Assembly (NCBI RefSeq): GCF_004364645.1 | Contig: NZ_SOAW01000001.1 | Coordinates: 558,001 to 622,000, forward strand | DNA length: 64,000 bases | Direction: 5' to 3' | DNA from: Naumannella halotolerans | GTDB taxonomy: Bacteria > Actinomycetota > Actinomycetes > Propionibacteriales > Propionibacteriaceae | Part shown: piece after piece, positions 17,415-25,910 of the stretch | Layout of the letters: every line of letters begins with the position of its first letter | How positions within the stretch are numbered: the first letter of the stretch is position 1 | Notes under the pieces: generated by a model | The model's input: the letters and a program-made list of their open reading frames with translations, nothing else | What the model was told of the DNA's origin: nothing | Databases searched by the model: none | Made by a program: the position numbers and the translations under genes

Positions 17415-19661
17415 ATGGCGGAGTCATCGCAGGTGGCCGGGTCGCCCTGGCGTACCGATGCCTTCCGGCGTCTGAACAGGCGCGTCGGCACGGTGTTGGG
17501 GGAGAAGGCGGCCAAGGGGCTGGCCAAACTCGCGGTGCACACCCTGGGTGACCTGGCCCGGCACGTACCTCGACGTTACCTGAATGCGAACTCCCTCAGC
17601 GACTTCTCCGGTCTGCGGGTCGGTGAGGATGCCGTGGTGGCTGCCGAGGTCGTGAGCTCGAAGATCGTCGGCCACGCTCGCAAGCAACGGCTGGAGGCGA
17701 CCGTCACCGACGGGGTGCGGCACCTGCGGCTGACCTTCTTCGGGCGTGAACACATGCTCAAGCACTGGAGTGGCCAGTTGCAGTCCGGTACCAGGGCGGT
17801 GTTCGCCGGCAAGGTGGGGGAGTTCCGGGGGGACCTGCAGTTGTCGCATCCGAACTATGCGGTGATCGACGACAGCGGCCGGCAGCAGACCGCCGCCGGT
17901 GGCCGGGTGCTGGCCAACAAGGGGGGACACGGGTTGGCCAGCGTCAGCCGTCGGCGTGGCCTGATCGGGATCTATCCCTCGACCGCCTCCTTCGGGCCCT
18001 TCGAGATCGCCGAGTTCGTCTCCTTGATGTTGCATGAACTCGGTGGCATGCAGGACCCTCTGCCGCCGGAGATCCGGGAGCGGGCCGGGGTGATCGACCT
18101 GTACACAGCGATCGAACAGGTCCACATGCCCACCGACCATGATCAGGTACGTGAGGGCATGCGGCGGCTGCGATTCGACGAAGCCCTGGGATTCCAGCTC
18201 GCCATGGCCTATCGGCGTGCCGCCACCGCAGCCGAGTCCGCTGTTGCCCGTCCACGCATCGCAGACGGGATCCTCAGTGCCTTCGACGCCCGGTTGCCGT
18301 TCACGCTGACCGGGGGACAGCAGCAGGTGGGCGAACAGATCTTCGATGATCTTGCTGCGACCGTACCGATGCAGCGGCTGTTGCAGGGTGAGGTCGGTTC
18401 CGGCAAGACCCTGGTTGCGCTGCGTGCCATGTTGGCGGTGGTCGACGCCGGGGGCCAGGCAGTGTTGTTGGCTCCGACCGAGGTGCTGGCCCGACAGCAC
18501 TACGAGTCGATCACGAGGATGCTCGGTGATCTCGGTGAGGCCGGTCAGCTGACGGCCGCCGACCATGCCACCAGGGTTGCGCTGCTGACCGGTTCGATGT
18601 CGGCGGTCGCCAAGCGCAATGCGACCCTGCGGATCGCTTCGGGGGAGGCCGGGATCGTCGTCGGCACCCATGCGTTGTTGACCGACACCGTGCAGTTCGC
18701 CGACCTCGGCCTGGTGGTGGTCGATGAACAACACCGCTTCGGAGTCGAGCAACGCGCAGCGCTGGGGACCAAGGCCGAACAACGTCCGCACGTCCTGGTG
18801 ATGACCGCCACCCCGATCCCGCGGACGGTGGCGATGACCGTCTTCGGCGATCTCGAGGTCTCCACCCTGACCGAGGTGCCCGCCGGTCGGGCGGAGGTGC
18901 AGACCGTCGCCGTCGACGAACAGGCCCATCCGAACTGGGTGGACCGTGCCTGGCAACGGATCGCCGAGGAGGTCGCCGCCGGCCGGCAGGCCTTCGTCGT
19001 CTGCCCTCGCATCTCCGAGACCGACAAGTCCGGCGAGGTCTCCGACCGGCCACCGTCTCGTACCGTGGTCGATCTCTACGAGGAACTGCGCAGCGGCCCG
19101 CTGAAGCAGCTGCGCGTCGGCATGTTGCACGGGCAGTTGCCGGCCGAGGAGAAGGATGCGGTGATGCAGTCCTTCGCCGACGGCGATCTCGATGTGCTGG
19201 TGGCCACCACCGTGATCGAGGTCGGGGTGGACGTACCGAACGCGTCGGTGATGGTGATCACCGATGCCGACCGGTTCGGCATCTCTCAGCTCCACCAGTT
19301 GCGTGGCCGGATCGGGCGTGGCCAGTACCCCGGTGTCTGTCTGCTGTTGACCGCCGCCGGTACCGACACCCCGGCCTGGGAGCGGTTGAGTGCGGTTGCG
19401 GCCACCCGCGACGGGTTCGAGCTGGCCGATGTCGATCTTGCCCAACGGCGCGAGGGCGATGTGCTCGGCGCCAGCCAGGCCGGTGCCCGGTCGACCCTGC
19501 GACTACTGCGGGTGATCGATCATGCCGCGGAGATCGAGTTGGCCCGCACCGTCGCGGTCGACATCGTCGACAGCGACCCCGATCGCGGGATCGACGGGGT
19601 CGCCGATCTGGTCACCCAGGTCGAGAAGCTGGCCGATGCTGAATGGCTGGACCGCTCATGA
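17415..19661 (+). CDS. recG: ATP-dependent DNA helicase RecG
   Basis: RecG remodels stalled replication forks and Holliday junctions. The 748-residue protein has the N-terminal wedge/OB domain, a Walker A GEVGSGKT near residue 325, the DEQH box in VVVDEQHRFG, and helicase C motifs including TTVIEVGVDVPNA and LHQLRGRIGRG. The start at 17,415 fits the promoter. The stop overlaps the rsmD start (ATGA), so the two are translationally coupled. Confidence 0.96.
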   Translation: MAESSQVAGSPWRTDAFRRLNRRVGTVLGEKAAKGLAKLAVHTLGDLARHVPRRYLNANSLSDFSGLRVGEDAVVAAEVVSSKIVGHARKQRLEATVTDGVRHLRLTFFGREHMLKHWSGQLQSGTRAVFAGKVGEFRGDLQLSHPNYAVIDDSGRQQTAAGGRVLANKGGHGLASVSRRRGLIGIYPSTASFGPFEIAEFVSLMLHELGGMQDPLPPEIRERAGVIDLYTAIEQVHMPTDHDQVREGMRRLRFDEALGFQLAMAYRRAATAAESAVARPRIADGILSAFDARLPFTLTGGQQQVGEQIFDDLAATVPMQRLLQGEVGSGKTLVALRAMLAVVDAGGQAVLLAPTEVLARQHYESITRMLGDLGEAGQLTAADHATRVALLTGSMSAVAKRNATLRIASGEAGIVVGTHALLTDTVQFADLGLVVVDEQHRFGVEQRAALGTKAEQRPHVLVMTATPIPRTVAMTVFGDLEVSTLTEVPAGRAEVQTVAVDEQAHPNWVDRAWQRIAEEVAAGRQAFVVCPRISETDKSGEVSDRPPSRTVVDLYEELRSGPLKQLRVGMLHGQLPAEEKDAVMQSFADGDLDVLVATTVIEVGVDVPNASVMVITDADRFGISQLHQLRGRIGRGQYPGVCLLLTAAGTDTPAWERLSAVAATRDGFELADVDLAQRREGDVLGASQAGARSTLRLLRVIDHAAEIELARTVAVDIVDSDPDRGIDGVADLVTQVEKLADAEWLDRS

Positions 19662-20269
19662 GCAGGATCATCTCCGGCAGCGCCCGCGGGCGGCGGATCG
19701 AGGCCCCCGCCGGCAGCCGTACCCGCCCGACCACCGACCGCGTACGCGAGGCAGTGTTCTCCGCCATCGGTGCCTGGGCCGGTACTGCCGGGGAGGAGCC
19801 CTCGCGCGCCCTGTCCGGTCTGGCCTTCCTCGACCTGTTCGCCGGTTCCGGGGCGATGGCCATCGAGGCCGCCAGCCGGGGCGCCCATCCGGTGGTGGCG
19901 ATCGACTCGGCCAAACCGGCAGTCGCCGTCGCGCGGCGGAACGCGAAGACCGTGGGCGTGGAGGTCGACGTCCGGGCGCAGAAGGTGGACACGGCGCTGG
20001 TCGAACGCAGCTCAGCACACGACGGTGGTGTCACCGATGACGCCTTCGACATCGTCTGGGCCGACCCGCCCTACGACCTCGACCCGGCCGCCGTGGACCG
20101 AGTGATCAGGGCCGTGATCGACAACGGATGGCTGGTCCGCAACGGGCTGCTGGTGATCGAGCGCTCCTCCCGTACCCCCGCTCCGGCAGTGCCCGAGGGA
20201 TTCGAGACCTGGTCGCGCCGCTACGGTGAGACGACCATCCACTACGCCCAACGGCTCGGTGAGGACTGA
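19658..20269 (+). CDS. rsmD: 16S rRNA (guanine(966)-N(2))-methyltransferase
   Basis: The 203-residue SAM-dependent methyltransferase modifies G966 of 16S rRNA (E. coli numbering). It begins MSRIISGSARGRRIEAP, has a FLDLFAGSGAMAIEA SAM-binding motif and the catalytic DPPY in WADPPYDL. The ATG at 19,658 overlaps the recG stop and matches family starts; an ATG at 19,643 lies inside recG. coaD follows, the standard bacterial pair. Confidence 0.95.
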   Translation: MSRIISGSARGRRIEAPAGSRTRPTTDRVREAVFSAIGAWAGTAGEEPSRALSGLAFLDLFAGSGAMAIEAASRGAHPVVAIDSAKPAVAVARRNAKTVGVEVDVRAQKVDTALVERSSAHDGGVTDDAFDIVWADPPYDLDPAAVDRVIRAVIDNGWLVRNGLLVIERSSRTPAPAVPEGFETWSRRYGETTIHYAQRLGED

Positions 20270-20300
20270 TGGGGCCGCAGCAGAACAGGAAGGGTTGTCG

Positions 20301-20777
20301 ATGAAGGCGATCTGTCCGGGGTCATTCGACCCGTTCACCCACGGTCACCTCGACATCGTCGCCCGTACCGCGTCGATGTTCAACGAGGTGGTCATCGGGG
20401 TCGGGCGGAACTCAGCCAAGAACGGCCTGTTCGCGCCCGAGGAACGGGTGGAGATGATCAGTGAGGCGCTGGCCGCCGAACTTCCCGGCGTGGCGGTGCA
20501 GGCCCGACTGATGGACGGTCTGCTGGTCGACTACTGCGCCGCCCACGGCATCGACATCGCGGTGAAGGGAGTCCGGTTCGCCGCCGACTTCGACTACGAA
20601 CTGCAGATGGCGCAGATGAACCGCAAGCTCTCCGGACTGGACACGGTGTTGTTGCCCACGTCGTCGGAGTACGGCTACATCTCCTCCACGCTGGTGCGCG
20701 ACATCGCCCGATTCGGTGGCGACATCAGTGCTTTCGTACCGGCAACCGTCGCCGCCCGGATCGCCGCCCGGGACTGA
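20301..20777 (+). CDS. coaD: Pantetheine-phosphate adenylyltransferase
   Basis: CoaD transfers AMP from ATP to 4'-phosphopantetheine, giving dephospho-CoA. The 158-residue length is standard. It has the nucleotidyltransferase motif GSFDPFTHGH near the N-terminus and ISSTLVRDIA near the end. The ATG at 20,301 has AGGAAGG upstream; the longer frame from 20,226 overlaps rsmD and is not conserved. Confidence 0.96.
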   Translation: MKAICPGSFDPFTHGHLDIVARTASMFNEVVIGVGRNSAKNGLFAPEERVEMISEALAAELPGVAVQARLMDGLLVDYCAAHGIDIAVKGVRFAADFDYELQMAQMNRKLSGLDTVLLPTSSEYGYISSTLVRDIARFGGDISAFVPATVAARIAARD

Positions 20778-20810
20778 TCGGCTCAGCTCGGTACGGGAGT
20801 CGGCGCCCGT

Positions 20811-20840
20811 TTGCCTGCCTCAGGGGTCGACAGCTAGAGT
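20811..20840 (+). promoter_or_regulatory. Promoter of the DUF177-rpmF-rnc-mutM operon
   Basis: TTGCCT (20811-20816), 18-bp spacer, TAGAGT (20835-20840). Transcription would start near 20,847, leaving a leader of about 64 nt before the DUF177 ATG. Confidence 0.55.
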
Positions 20841-20910
20841 GGTGCGTCGGTCTTTTGCTGTCCAAATCGTTGTGCTCTCGCAGGGCCCACAGAGTTTGAA
20901 AGGGTTCGCC

Positions 20911-21468
20911 ATGTCCGTGCAGCGTCGGCACCCGGATCCCCGATCCGGGCTGGTGCTCGACACCCATGACCTGCACCGTCAGGCCGGGTCGATGCGCGAG
21001 GTACGTGAGCGCGTCGAGGCACCGGACGATCTGGGCAACAAGGTGATCGGCGTCCCGGCAGGGGCACCGATCGACCTGGACCTCAGGCTGGAAGCCGTCG
21101 TCGAAGGCGTTCTCGTCACCGGCGAGGCGACTGCGGAGGCGGTCGGGCAGTGTGGACGCTGTCTGGAGCCGATTGCCGTGGAGATGGCGATCGACGTCCA
21201 GGAGTTGTTCCTCTACCCGGGCAACGATGCAGACGATGAGGAAGCCAGCCGGCTGGAGGGCGAATTGCTGGATCTCGAACCGTTGATACGGGACGAGGTT
21301 CTGGTGGAGTTGCCGTTCATGCCTCTGTGCCGGGAGGATTGCGCGGGGTTGTGCGCCGAATGCGGTGTCGACCTGAACGAGAATCCCGATCACGGCCACG
21401 GCGCAGCGATCGACCCCAGGTGGACCGAACTCGCCGGCTGGGACGAGAAGTCGTCCGGCAACAACTGA
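20911..21468 (+). CDS. DUF177 (YceD-like) protein
   Basis: The 185-residue protein is the usual gene in front of rpmF. DUF177/YceD members are linked to rRNA (23S) accumulation in E. coli and plants. Four cysteines are visible: GQCGRC in the middle and LCREDCAGLCAECG near the C-terminus, suggesting a metal site. The ATG at 20,911 has GAAAGGG upstream. Promoter and leader are described separately. Confidence 0.9.
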   Translation: MSVQRRHPDPRSGLVLDTHDLHRQAGSMREVRERVEAPDDLGNKVIGVPAGAPIDLDLRLEAVVEGVLVTGEATAEAVGQCGRCLEPIAVEMAIDVQELFLYPGNDADDEEASRLEGELLDLEPLIRDEVLVELPFMPLCREDCAGLCAECGVDLNENPDHGHGAAIDPRWTELAGWDEKSSGNN

Positions 21469-21546
21469 ATTCACAGACCATCGAGGCCGGTTCGCCGGCA
21501 GCGACAGCAGCACCGGCCTCCGGGCCGCAACCGAGGAGACGAAGAA

Positions 21547-21738
21547 GTGGCAGTTCCGAAGCGGAAGATGTCCCGCAGCAACACCCGCCATCGTCGTTCG
21601 CAGTGGAAGACCTCTGCGCCGACCCTGGTCGTCTGCGCCAACCCGGCGTGTGGCGCCAAGCACCTGCCGCACACCGCCTGCGGCGAGTGCGGCCAGTACG
21701 GCCCCAAGGGTGAGCGCCGCCAGGTGCTCGACATCTGA
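21547..21738 (+). CDS. rpmF: 50S ribosomal protein L32
   Basis: The 63-residue protein starts [17 protein letters not shown] as L32 does and has a zinc ribbon (CANPACG then CGECG). GTG start at 21,547 with GAGGAGA upstream. It lies between DUF177 and rnc, the conserved order. Confidence 0.97.
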   Translation: MAVPKRKMSRSNTRHRRSQWKTSAPTLVVCANPACGAKHLPHTACGECGQYGPKGERRQVLDI

Positions 21739-21758
21739 GAACGACAGCGGAACACCCG

Positions 21759-22544
21759 GTGACCGACGAGTCCGCCCAGCGCGGGCCCGGTCAACCGCAC
21801 ACACCGATGCCGGATCTCGACCAGATCTGCTCCGAGCTCGGGGTCCAGTTGGACCCCGAGCTACGTGTGCTTGCCCTGACCCATCGGTCCTTCGCCTATG
21901 AGAACGGTGGGTTGCCGACCAACGAGCGCCTGGAGTTCCTGGGAGATTCCGTGCTCGGGCTGGTGGTCACCGAACACCTCTACCGGACCCATCCCGACGT
22001 CCCGGAGGGAAACCTGGCCAAGCTGCGCGCCGCGGTGGTCAACACCCGCGCGCTGGCCGATGTCGGGCGTAGCCTGCAGATCGGCCCGCAGATCCGATTG
22101 GGGCGTGGTGAGGTGCAGACCGGCGGCGCCGACAAATCCTCCATCCTGGCCGACACGATGGAGTCGATCATCGGCGCGATCTACCTCGGCAACGGTCCCG
22201 AGGCAGCCGCCAGGTTAGTCCACCACCTGTTCGATCCGCTGATGGACTCCGCTGCCCACCTGGGCGCCGGTCTGGACTGGAAGACCAGCCTGCAGGAGCT
22301 CGCCGCCGGTCTCGAGCAGGGTGCCCCGACGTATCGGATCAGCGAATCCGGACCCGATCACGACAAGGTGTTCCAGGCCCGGGTGGTGCTCGGTGAGCAG
22401 ACCTTCGACCCCGGCACCGGTCGCTCCAAGAAGGCCGCCGAGCAGGAGGCGGCGAGCATCGCCTTCGCCGTGTTGAAGGAGCAGACCGAGGCTGCTCGCG
22501 AAGCGGTCGAGGCTGCGGATCCGACCGCGGCTGCCGATGCCTGA
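21759..22544 (+). CDS. rnc: Ribonuclease III
   Basis: RNase III cuts double-stranded RNA in rRNA processing and gene control. The 261-residue protein has the catalytic signature [13 protein letters not shown], a second acidic site in [11 protein letters not shown], and a C-terminal double-stranded RNA-binding domain from about residue 160. GTG start at 21,759, 20 nt after rpmF. Its end overlaps the mutM start by 8 nt. Confidence 0.96.
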   Translation: MTDESAQRGPGQPHTPMPDLDQICSELGVQLDPELRVLALTHRSFAYENGGLPTNERLEFLGDSVLGLVVTEHLYRTHPDVPEGNLAKLRAAVVNTRALADVGRSLQIGPQIRLGRGEVQTGGADKSSILADTMESIIGAIYLGNGPEAAARLVHHLFDPLMDSAAHLGAGLDWKTSLQELAAGLEQGAPTYRISESGPDHDKVFQARVVLGEQTFDPGTGRSKKAAEQEAASIAFAVLKEQTEAAREAVEAADPTAAADA

Positions 22545-23370
22545 GCTGCCCGAGGTCGAGGTCGTCCGCGCCGGACTCGTATCGGTCGTCGCCGGCCGCC
22601 GGATCGCCGCGGTGCAGGTGCTCCACCCGCGTCCGGTACGGCGTCACCTCAGCGGGCCGGAGGGCTTCTCCGCCGAGCTGCTCGGCCGTACCTTCGGCGA
22701 GCCGCGACGCCGCGGCAAGTTCCTCTGGCTGCCGTTCACCGACGGTGACGCCGTACTGGCCCATCTGGGCATGAGCGGGCAGTTCCGGGTGAACGAACCC
22801 GGCAGTCCGGATGCCCGCAACACCCGGATCCGGTTCGCCTTCGACGATGCAGGCCCCGAACTGAGGTTCATCGATCAGCGGATGTTCGGTGGATTGTCGC
22901 TGTCGGTCGGTGGTGCTGAACTGCCGCCCGAGATCTCCCACATAGCCCGGGACCCGTTCGACCCCGACTTCGACCTCGATGCGGTGACTGCGAAGATCCG
23001 CAAGCGCCGCAGCGGGATCAAACACGTGATCCTCGACCAGGGTGTCGTGTCGGGGATCGGCAACATCTATGCCGACGAGGCGCTGTGGCGCTCCCGGCTG
23101 CACTGGGCCAGACCGGCCGATTCGCTGAGCCGCAAACAGGTACGCGAGCTGCTGAGCCATGCCCATCAGGTGATGGCCGATGCCCTGGCCCAGGGCGGAA
23201 CCAGCTTCGATGCGCTGTATGTGAACGTCAATGGCAGCTCCGGAAGACATGCATTGAATGTCTACGGCCGGGAAGGTCGCCCGTGCAAGCGCTGCGGCAC
23301 CCCAATCGTGCGCGAGCGCTTCATGAACCGCTCGAGCCACCTTTGCCCGCGCTGCCAGCGAAAACGCTAG
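22537..23370 (+). CDS. mutM: Formamidopyrimidine-DNA glycosylase
   Basis: MutM (Fpg) removes 8-oxoguanine and formamidopyrimidines and nicks the abasic site. The 277-residue protein has the N-terminal catalytic [10 protein letters not shown] (Pro2/Glu3 after Met removal), the helix-two-turn-helix and a C-terminal zinc finger (CKRCG, then CPRCQ). It overlaps rnc by 8 nt. In most actinobacteria smc follows; here the resistance island begins instead. Confidence 0.97.
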   Translation: MPELPEVEVVRAGLVSVVAGRRIAAVQVLHPRPVRRHLSGPEGFSAELLGRTFGEPRRRGKFLWLPFTDGDAVLAHLGMSGQFRVNEPGSPDARNTRIRFAFDDAGPELRFIDQRMFGGLSLSVGGAELPPEISHIARDPFDPDFDLDAVTAKIRKRRSGIKHVILDQGVVSGIGNIYADEALWRSRLHWARPADSLSRKQVRELLSHAHQVMADALAQGGTSFDALYVNVNGSSGRHALNVYGREGRPCKRCGTPIVRERFMNRSSHLCPRCQRKR

Positions 23371-23532
23371 TCAAGCGGTTGTGTCAACGCGACCACGAGT
23401 GGCGGGCAGACGGGCGGTCTCGGGGTCGTTGCCTCGATCTGCAGTACATCAAGACATGGCTATGACCAATTCAATCGAGGTGTCGACGCCAGAAGCGTGT
23501 CTCGCTGAAGACGAACTCCTGAAACCTCGGCG
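23371..23532. other. Left junction of the accessory island
   Basis: This 160-bp segment separates mutM from the toxin-antitoxin genes. I see no gene, tRNA, integrase or clear direct repeat. It is the most likely place for the left end of the island. Confidence 0.45.
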
Positions 23533-23838
23533 TCAGGCGACCTGAATGCGCTGATCGCCCATCACGTACTCGATCGCGAGTCCGCCGCCGACGGCCTCGA
23601 GGTAATTGCGGATGGTGCCGATCTTCGCGCTGTCGAGGTCGCCGTGCTCGATCTTGGAGACCTGGCGCTGGCCGACGCCGATGCGCTCGGCGAGCTGCGC
23701 CTGGGTGAGGCCGGCCTGTTCCCTCAGCTCGCGGAGGCGGTACGCGCGGACCTCGGCGAGCATCCGCTCCTTGTGCGCCTCGACGCGCTCCCGATCCACG
23801 GGGTGCTCGGCGACGAAGTCCTTCAGGGTCATGGTCAT
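23533..23838 (-). CDS. HigA-type antitoxin with XRE helix-turn-helix
   Basis: The 101-residue protein has an N-terminal helical part (MTMTLKDFVAEHP) and a Cro/C1-type helix-turn-helix (about residues 38-90, LTQAQLAERIGVGQRQVSKIE). It follows the toxin gene after 5 nt, the toxin-first order of HigBA systems. It probably neutralises the toxin and, with it, represses the operon. ATG 23,838 is preferred (GAGGAG at 10 nt); ATG 23,832 or a GTG slightly upstream are alternatives. Confidence 0.85.
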   Translation of the reverse strand: MTMTLKDFVAEHPVDRERVEAHKERMLAEVRAYRLRELREQAGLTQAQLAERIGVGQRQVSKIEHGDLDSAKIGTIRNYLEAVGGGLAIEYVMGDQRIQVA

Positions 23839-23843
23839 CTCGG

Positions 23844-24185
23844 TCACTCTCCTCTCAGCCTGCGCAGGTGGTCGTCGAACAGTTCGTCGGCCAGCGGGAT
23901 GTTCTTCTTGTACCAGCGGATCCAGTTGCCCGCCTTGTCGCCGGCGATCAGCATGATCGCCGAGCGCTCGGGGTCGAAGGCGAACAGGATCCGTAGCTCG
24001 GAGCGCCCGGAGGACCCAGGCCGGAGCTCCTTCATGTTGCGATGCCTGGACGCCGTCACCGTGTCGACGATGGGCCGTCCGAGCTGCGGGCCTCGGTCCT
24101 CCAGCAGCTCGATGGCGGCGACCACCTGCTCGCGCGACTCGTCGTCCAGCGAAGCGAGCCATCCTGCGATCAGCTCGATGTCCAC
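23844..24185 (-). CDS. RelE/ParE/HigB-family toxin (Gp49-like)
   Basis: The 113-residue protein resembles the HigB/Gp49 family, including the mycobacterial Rv3182 type. Family-typical segments are GPQLGRPIVDTV, KELRPGSSGRSELRILFAF and GDKAGNWIRWY. Such toxins usually cut mRNA at the ribosome. The GTG at 24,185 gives the family N-terminus and fits the promoter; the longer frame is not conserved. The partner antitoxin follows at once. Confidence 0.85.
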   Translation of the reverse strand: MDIELIAGWLASLDDESREQVVAAIELLEDRGPQLGRPIVDTVTASRHRNMKELRPGSSGRSELRILFAFDPERSAIMLIAGDKAGNWIRWYKKNIPLADELFDDHLRRLRGE

Positions 24186-24201
24186 GCTCCACACAGCAAA
24201 T

Positions 24202-24230
24202 AGTGTAGACCCTGCAGGGTCTGGGAGCAA
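24202..24230 (-). promoter_or_regulatory. Toxin-antitoxin promoter with perfect 16-bp palindrome
   Basis: Minus strand: -35 TTGCTC (24225-24230), 17-bp spacer, -10 TACACT (24202-24207). The perfect palindrome AGACCCTGCAGGGTCT (24207-24222) occupies the spacer, where the HigA-type antitoxin would block RNA polymerase. Confidence 0.7.
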
Positions 24231-24288
24231 TGTCGCGCAGCGCGCCAACGTGGGCATCGAGCACCACGGCGTTCTGCGCTGGCCCCGA

Positions 24289-25134
24289 TCAGGTTTTCGC
24301 GCGCCGCCAGGGCGCATCGGGGTCGGCGAGCGTCTCGAGCATGAGCTGGCACCAGACCTGGGCCGCGCCGACGACCAGGCGGGCGTGCCGCGGGCGCACC
24401 CATCTGGGCACCTCTTCGGCTCCGTGGTCGATGCCGACGGTGTTCCTGAGCTCGGTGACGCTCTGGGTGAGGGTGATCAGCGACTGCAGGGCCTGGCGGA
24501 GAGCGCGGTCCTCGTCGCTGACCGACTTGGGCGCGAGGCCGAGCGACTCCTGGGCTGCGTTGACCAGGGCAGGGACCTTCGCAGCGCGGGTGTAGCTCTG
24601 CCCCCGCGCGGTGAGCACACACTTGGCGGTCGACTCGATGAGGGCCTTGGCGGTGCTGACGGCGAGCCGTGGGTCGGTGTCGACGCTGTCGCCGAGCCTG
24701 CGCAGATGATCTTGGATGGACTGCGGGTCGGGGAGGGCGTTGAGCGCGTGCTCGGTCAGCTTCGCGCCGGCTCTGCCGAGGCGCACAGCGCCGGTCGTGT
24801 CGTCGACGTCGAAGCCGTCCTCGCGCAGGATCCGGACCCACTTGCCGCGCAGCCCGTCGTCGCCGCCCCAGCCGGTGGACGCATCCTGGACGATCCTCTG
24901 CAGCACGTCGCCGAGCACGGCGGTCAGCCGCTGGGCGTCTGCGGCGTCGCCCAGGTCCAGGGTGACGAGGTATCGGCGCATCCGCTCGCGCCGCACGCTC
25001 TCGTCGTTCTCGCGCGGCTGCTCTGGGCCGAGGGCGACGCCCCGGTCGTCGAAGAGCGCGTCGATCTCACGCAGAGGCATGCCGGTCAGATGGTCGGAGA
25101 GCAGCCGCATCACGCGCGGGGTGAAGGATCCCAT
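24289..25134 (-). CDS. Abortive-infection-family protein (AbiC C-terminal-like)
   Basis: The 281-residue protein has an N-terminal helical region and a C-terminal domain resembling the 'abortive infection C-terminus' family: AVSTAKALIESTAKCVL, then VTELRNTVGIDHG and a final helical stretch. Relatives occur in phage-exclusion loci, so an antiphage role is likely but not shown. It starts 6 nt after the stop of the chimeric acetyltransferase gene and ends about 100 bp before the toxin gene, all on the same strand, making a small defence-like cluster inside the metal island. Confidence 0.7.
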   Translation of the reverse strand: MGSFTPRVMRLLSDHLTGMPLREIDALFDDRGVALGPEQPRENDESVRRERMRRYLVTLDLGDAADAQRLTAVLGDVLQRIVQDASTGWGGDDGLRGKWVRILREDGFDVDDTTGAVRLGRAGAKLTEHALNALPDPQSIQDHLRRLGDSVDTDPRLAVSTAKALIESTAKCVLTARGQSYTRAAKVPALVNAAQESLGLAPKSVSDEDRALRQALQSLITLTQSVTELRNTVGIDHGAEEVPRWVRPRHARLVVGAAQVWCQLMLETLADPDAPWRRAKT

Positions 25135-25140
25135 TTCCGA

Positions 25141-25548
25141 CTACTTGGTCTCGTCGGGATGCGCGGCGCGGATCTGCTCCAGGTAGATGGTGCCGTCGTC
25201 GACGTAGAACCAGACCTGGGCAGCGTCCTTCGCCGTGGAGTCGTGCTGCCAGCGCTGGAAGGTGCGGCCGCTGCGGGTTACCACGCTCACGTAGACCGAG
25301 TGCTCGACGACGCCGCGGTACACGGCGCGGGCCGAGACGGGTCCGGCGGCGGCCCAGCCGACCACGCGGTCGTCGCGATGGACGGCGACGAGCATGAGGT
25401 CGGGGCGCTTGCCGGACGCGAACGCGTGCCAGTCCGGCGGGGGCTCGGCTTCGAAGGTGGCGTGGCCGGTGGTGATGCCTGCGCGGTAGATGGCCTCGAC
25501 GGCTGGCCAGTCGGCCGGCGTCATCGGCCTGGACGAGACGCCTTCCAT
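25141..25548 (-). CDS. Chimeric ArsN-like GNAT N-terminus fused to an unrelated tail
   Basis: Residues 9 to about 87 match the first half of the PAT/ArsN1 acetyltransferase family (MTPADWPAVEAIYRAGI, AVYRGVVEHSVYV). ArsN1 acetylates arsinothricin and is often encoded beside ArsR. The acetyl-CoA-binding second half is absent. Instead the protein ends with about 48 residues of another origin (RTFQRWQHDSTAKDAA, QVWFYVDDGTIYLEQI). The gene overlaps the arsR stop by one base (TGATG), so it is still co-translated. Acetyltransferase activity is unlikely. The tail may come from the gene that once preceded the abortive-infection gene. Confidence 0.7.
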   Translation of the reverse strand: MEGVSSRPMTPADWPAVEAIYRAGITTGHATFEAEPPPDWHAFASGKRPDLMLVAVHRDDRVVGWAAAGPVSARAVYRGVVEHSVYVSVVTRSGRTFQRWQHDSTAKDAAQVWFYVDDGTIYLEQIRAAHPDETK

Positions 25549-25910
25549 CAGGCGATGAGCGCCTTGGCGGCGGATGCGAGGGTGTCGATGGTGGGGCGGT
25601 AGTAGGCCCAGCGGCCGCGCTGTTCGCGGGCGACGAGCCCGGCCTCGACGAGCAGCTTCATGTGGTGGGAGACGGTGGGCTGGGAGAGCCCGACGGGCTC
25701 GGTGAGGTCGCAGACGCACATCTCGCCGTCGCTGCTGCCGGCGATGAGGGACATGAGCTTGACGCGGGTGGGGTCGCCGAGCGCCTTGAAGACCTTGGCC
25801 AGGTCGTGGGCGACGCTGTCGTCGATCGTCTCGCCGAGCACGCAGCAGGGCGCAACGTCAGCCGTGGCCTCGATGGCGGGAGAAGTGCTCATGCCTCCAT
25901 TCTGCCTCAC
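25548..25910 (-). CDS. arsR: ArsR-family arsenic-responsive repressor
   Basis: The 120-residue winged-helix protein has the DNA-binding segment LSQPTVSHHMKLL, a metalloid site with CVCDL on the helix before it, and an extra vicinal pair near the N-terminus (APCCVLGE). It should repress until As(III) or a related compound binds. The GTG at 25,910 is 6 nt after an AGATGT -10-like hexamer, so it may be leaderless; the ATG at 25,892 is the alternative but its GGAGG is too close. It is divergent from two flavoprotein genes, with a large palindrome between. Confidence 0.88.
   Translation of the reverse strand: MRQNGGMSTSPAIEATADVAPCCVLGETIDDSVAHDLAKVFKALGDPTRVKLMSLIAGSSDGEMCVCDLTEPVGLSQPTVSHHMKLLVEAGLVAREQRGRWAYYRPTIDTLASAAKALIA

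Noticed and set aside
17424-19445. 673-codon minus-strand frame opposite recG
   Set aside because: Same reason: shadow of recG codon bias, His/Arg/Gly-rich nonsense.
23606-25602. Long plus-strand frames opposite the toxin-antitoxin and abortive-infection genes
   Set aside because: Shadow frames; the minus-strand genes have family signatures and coupled starts.
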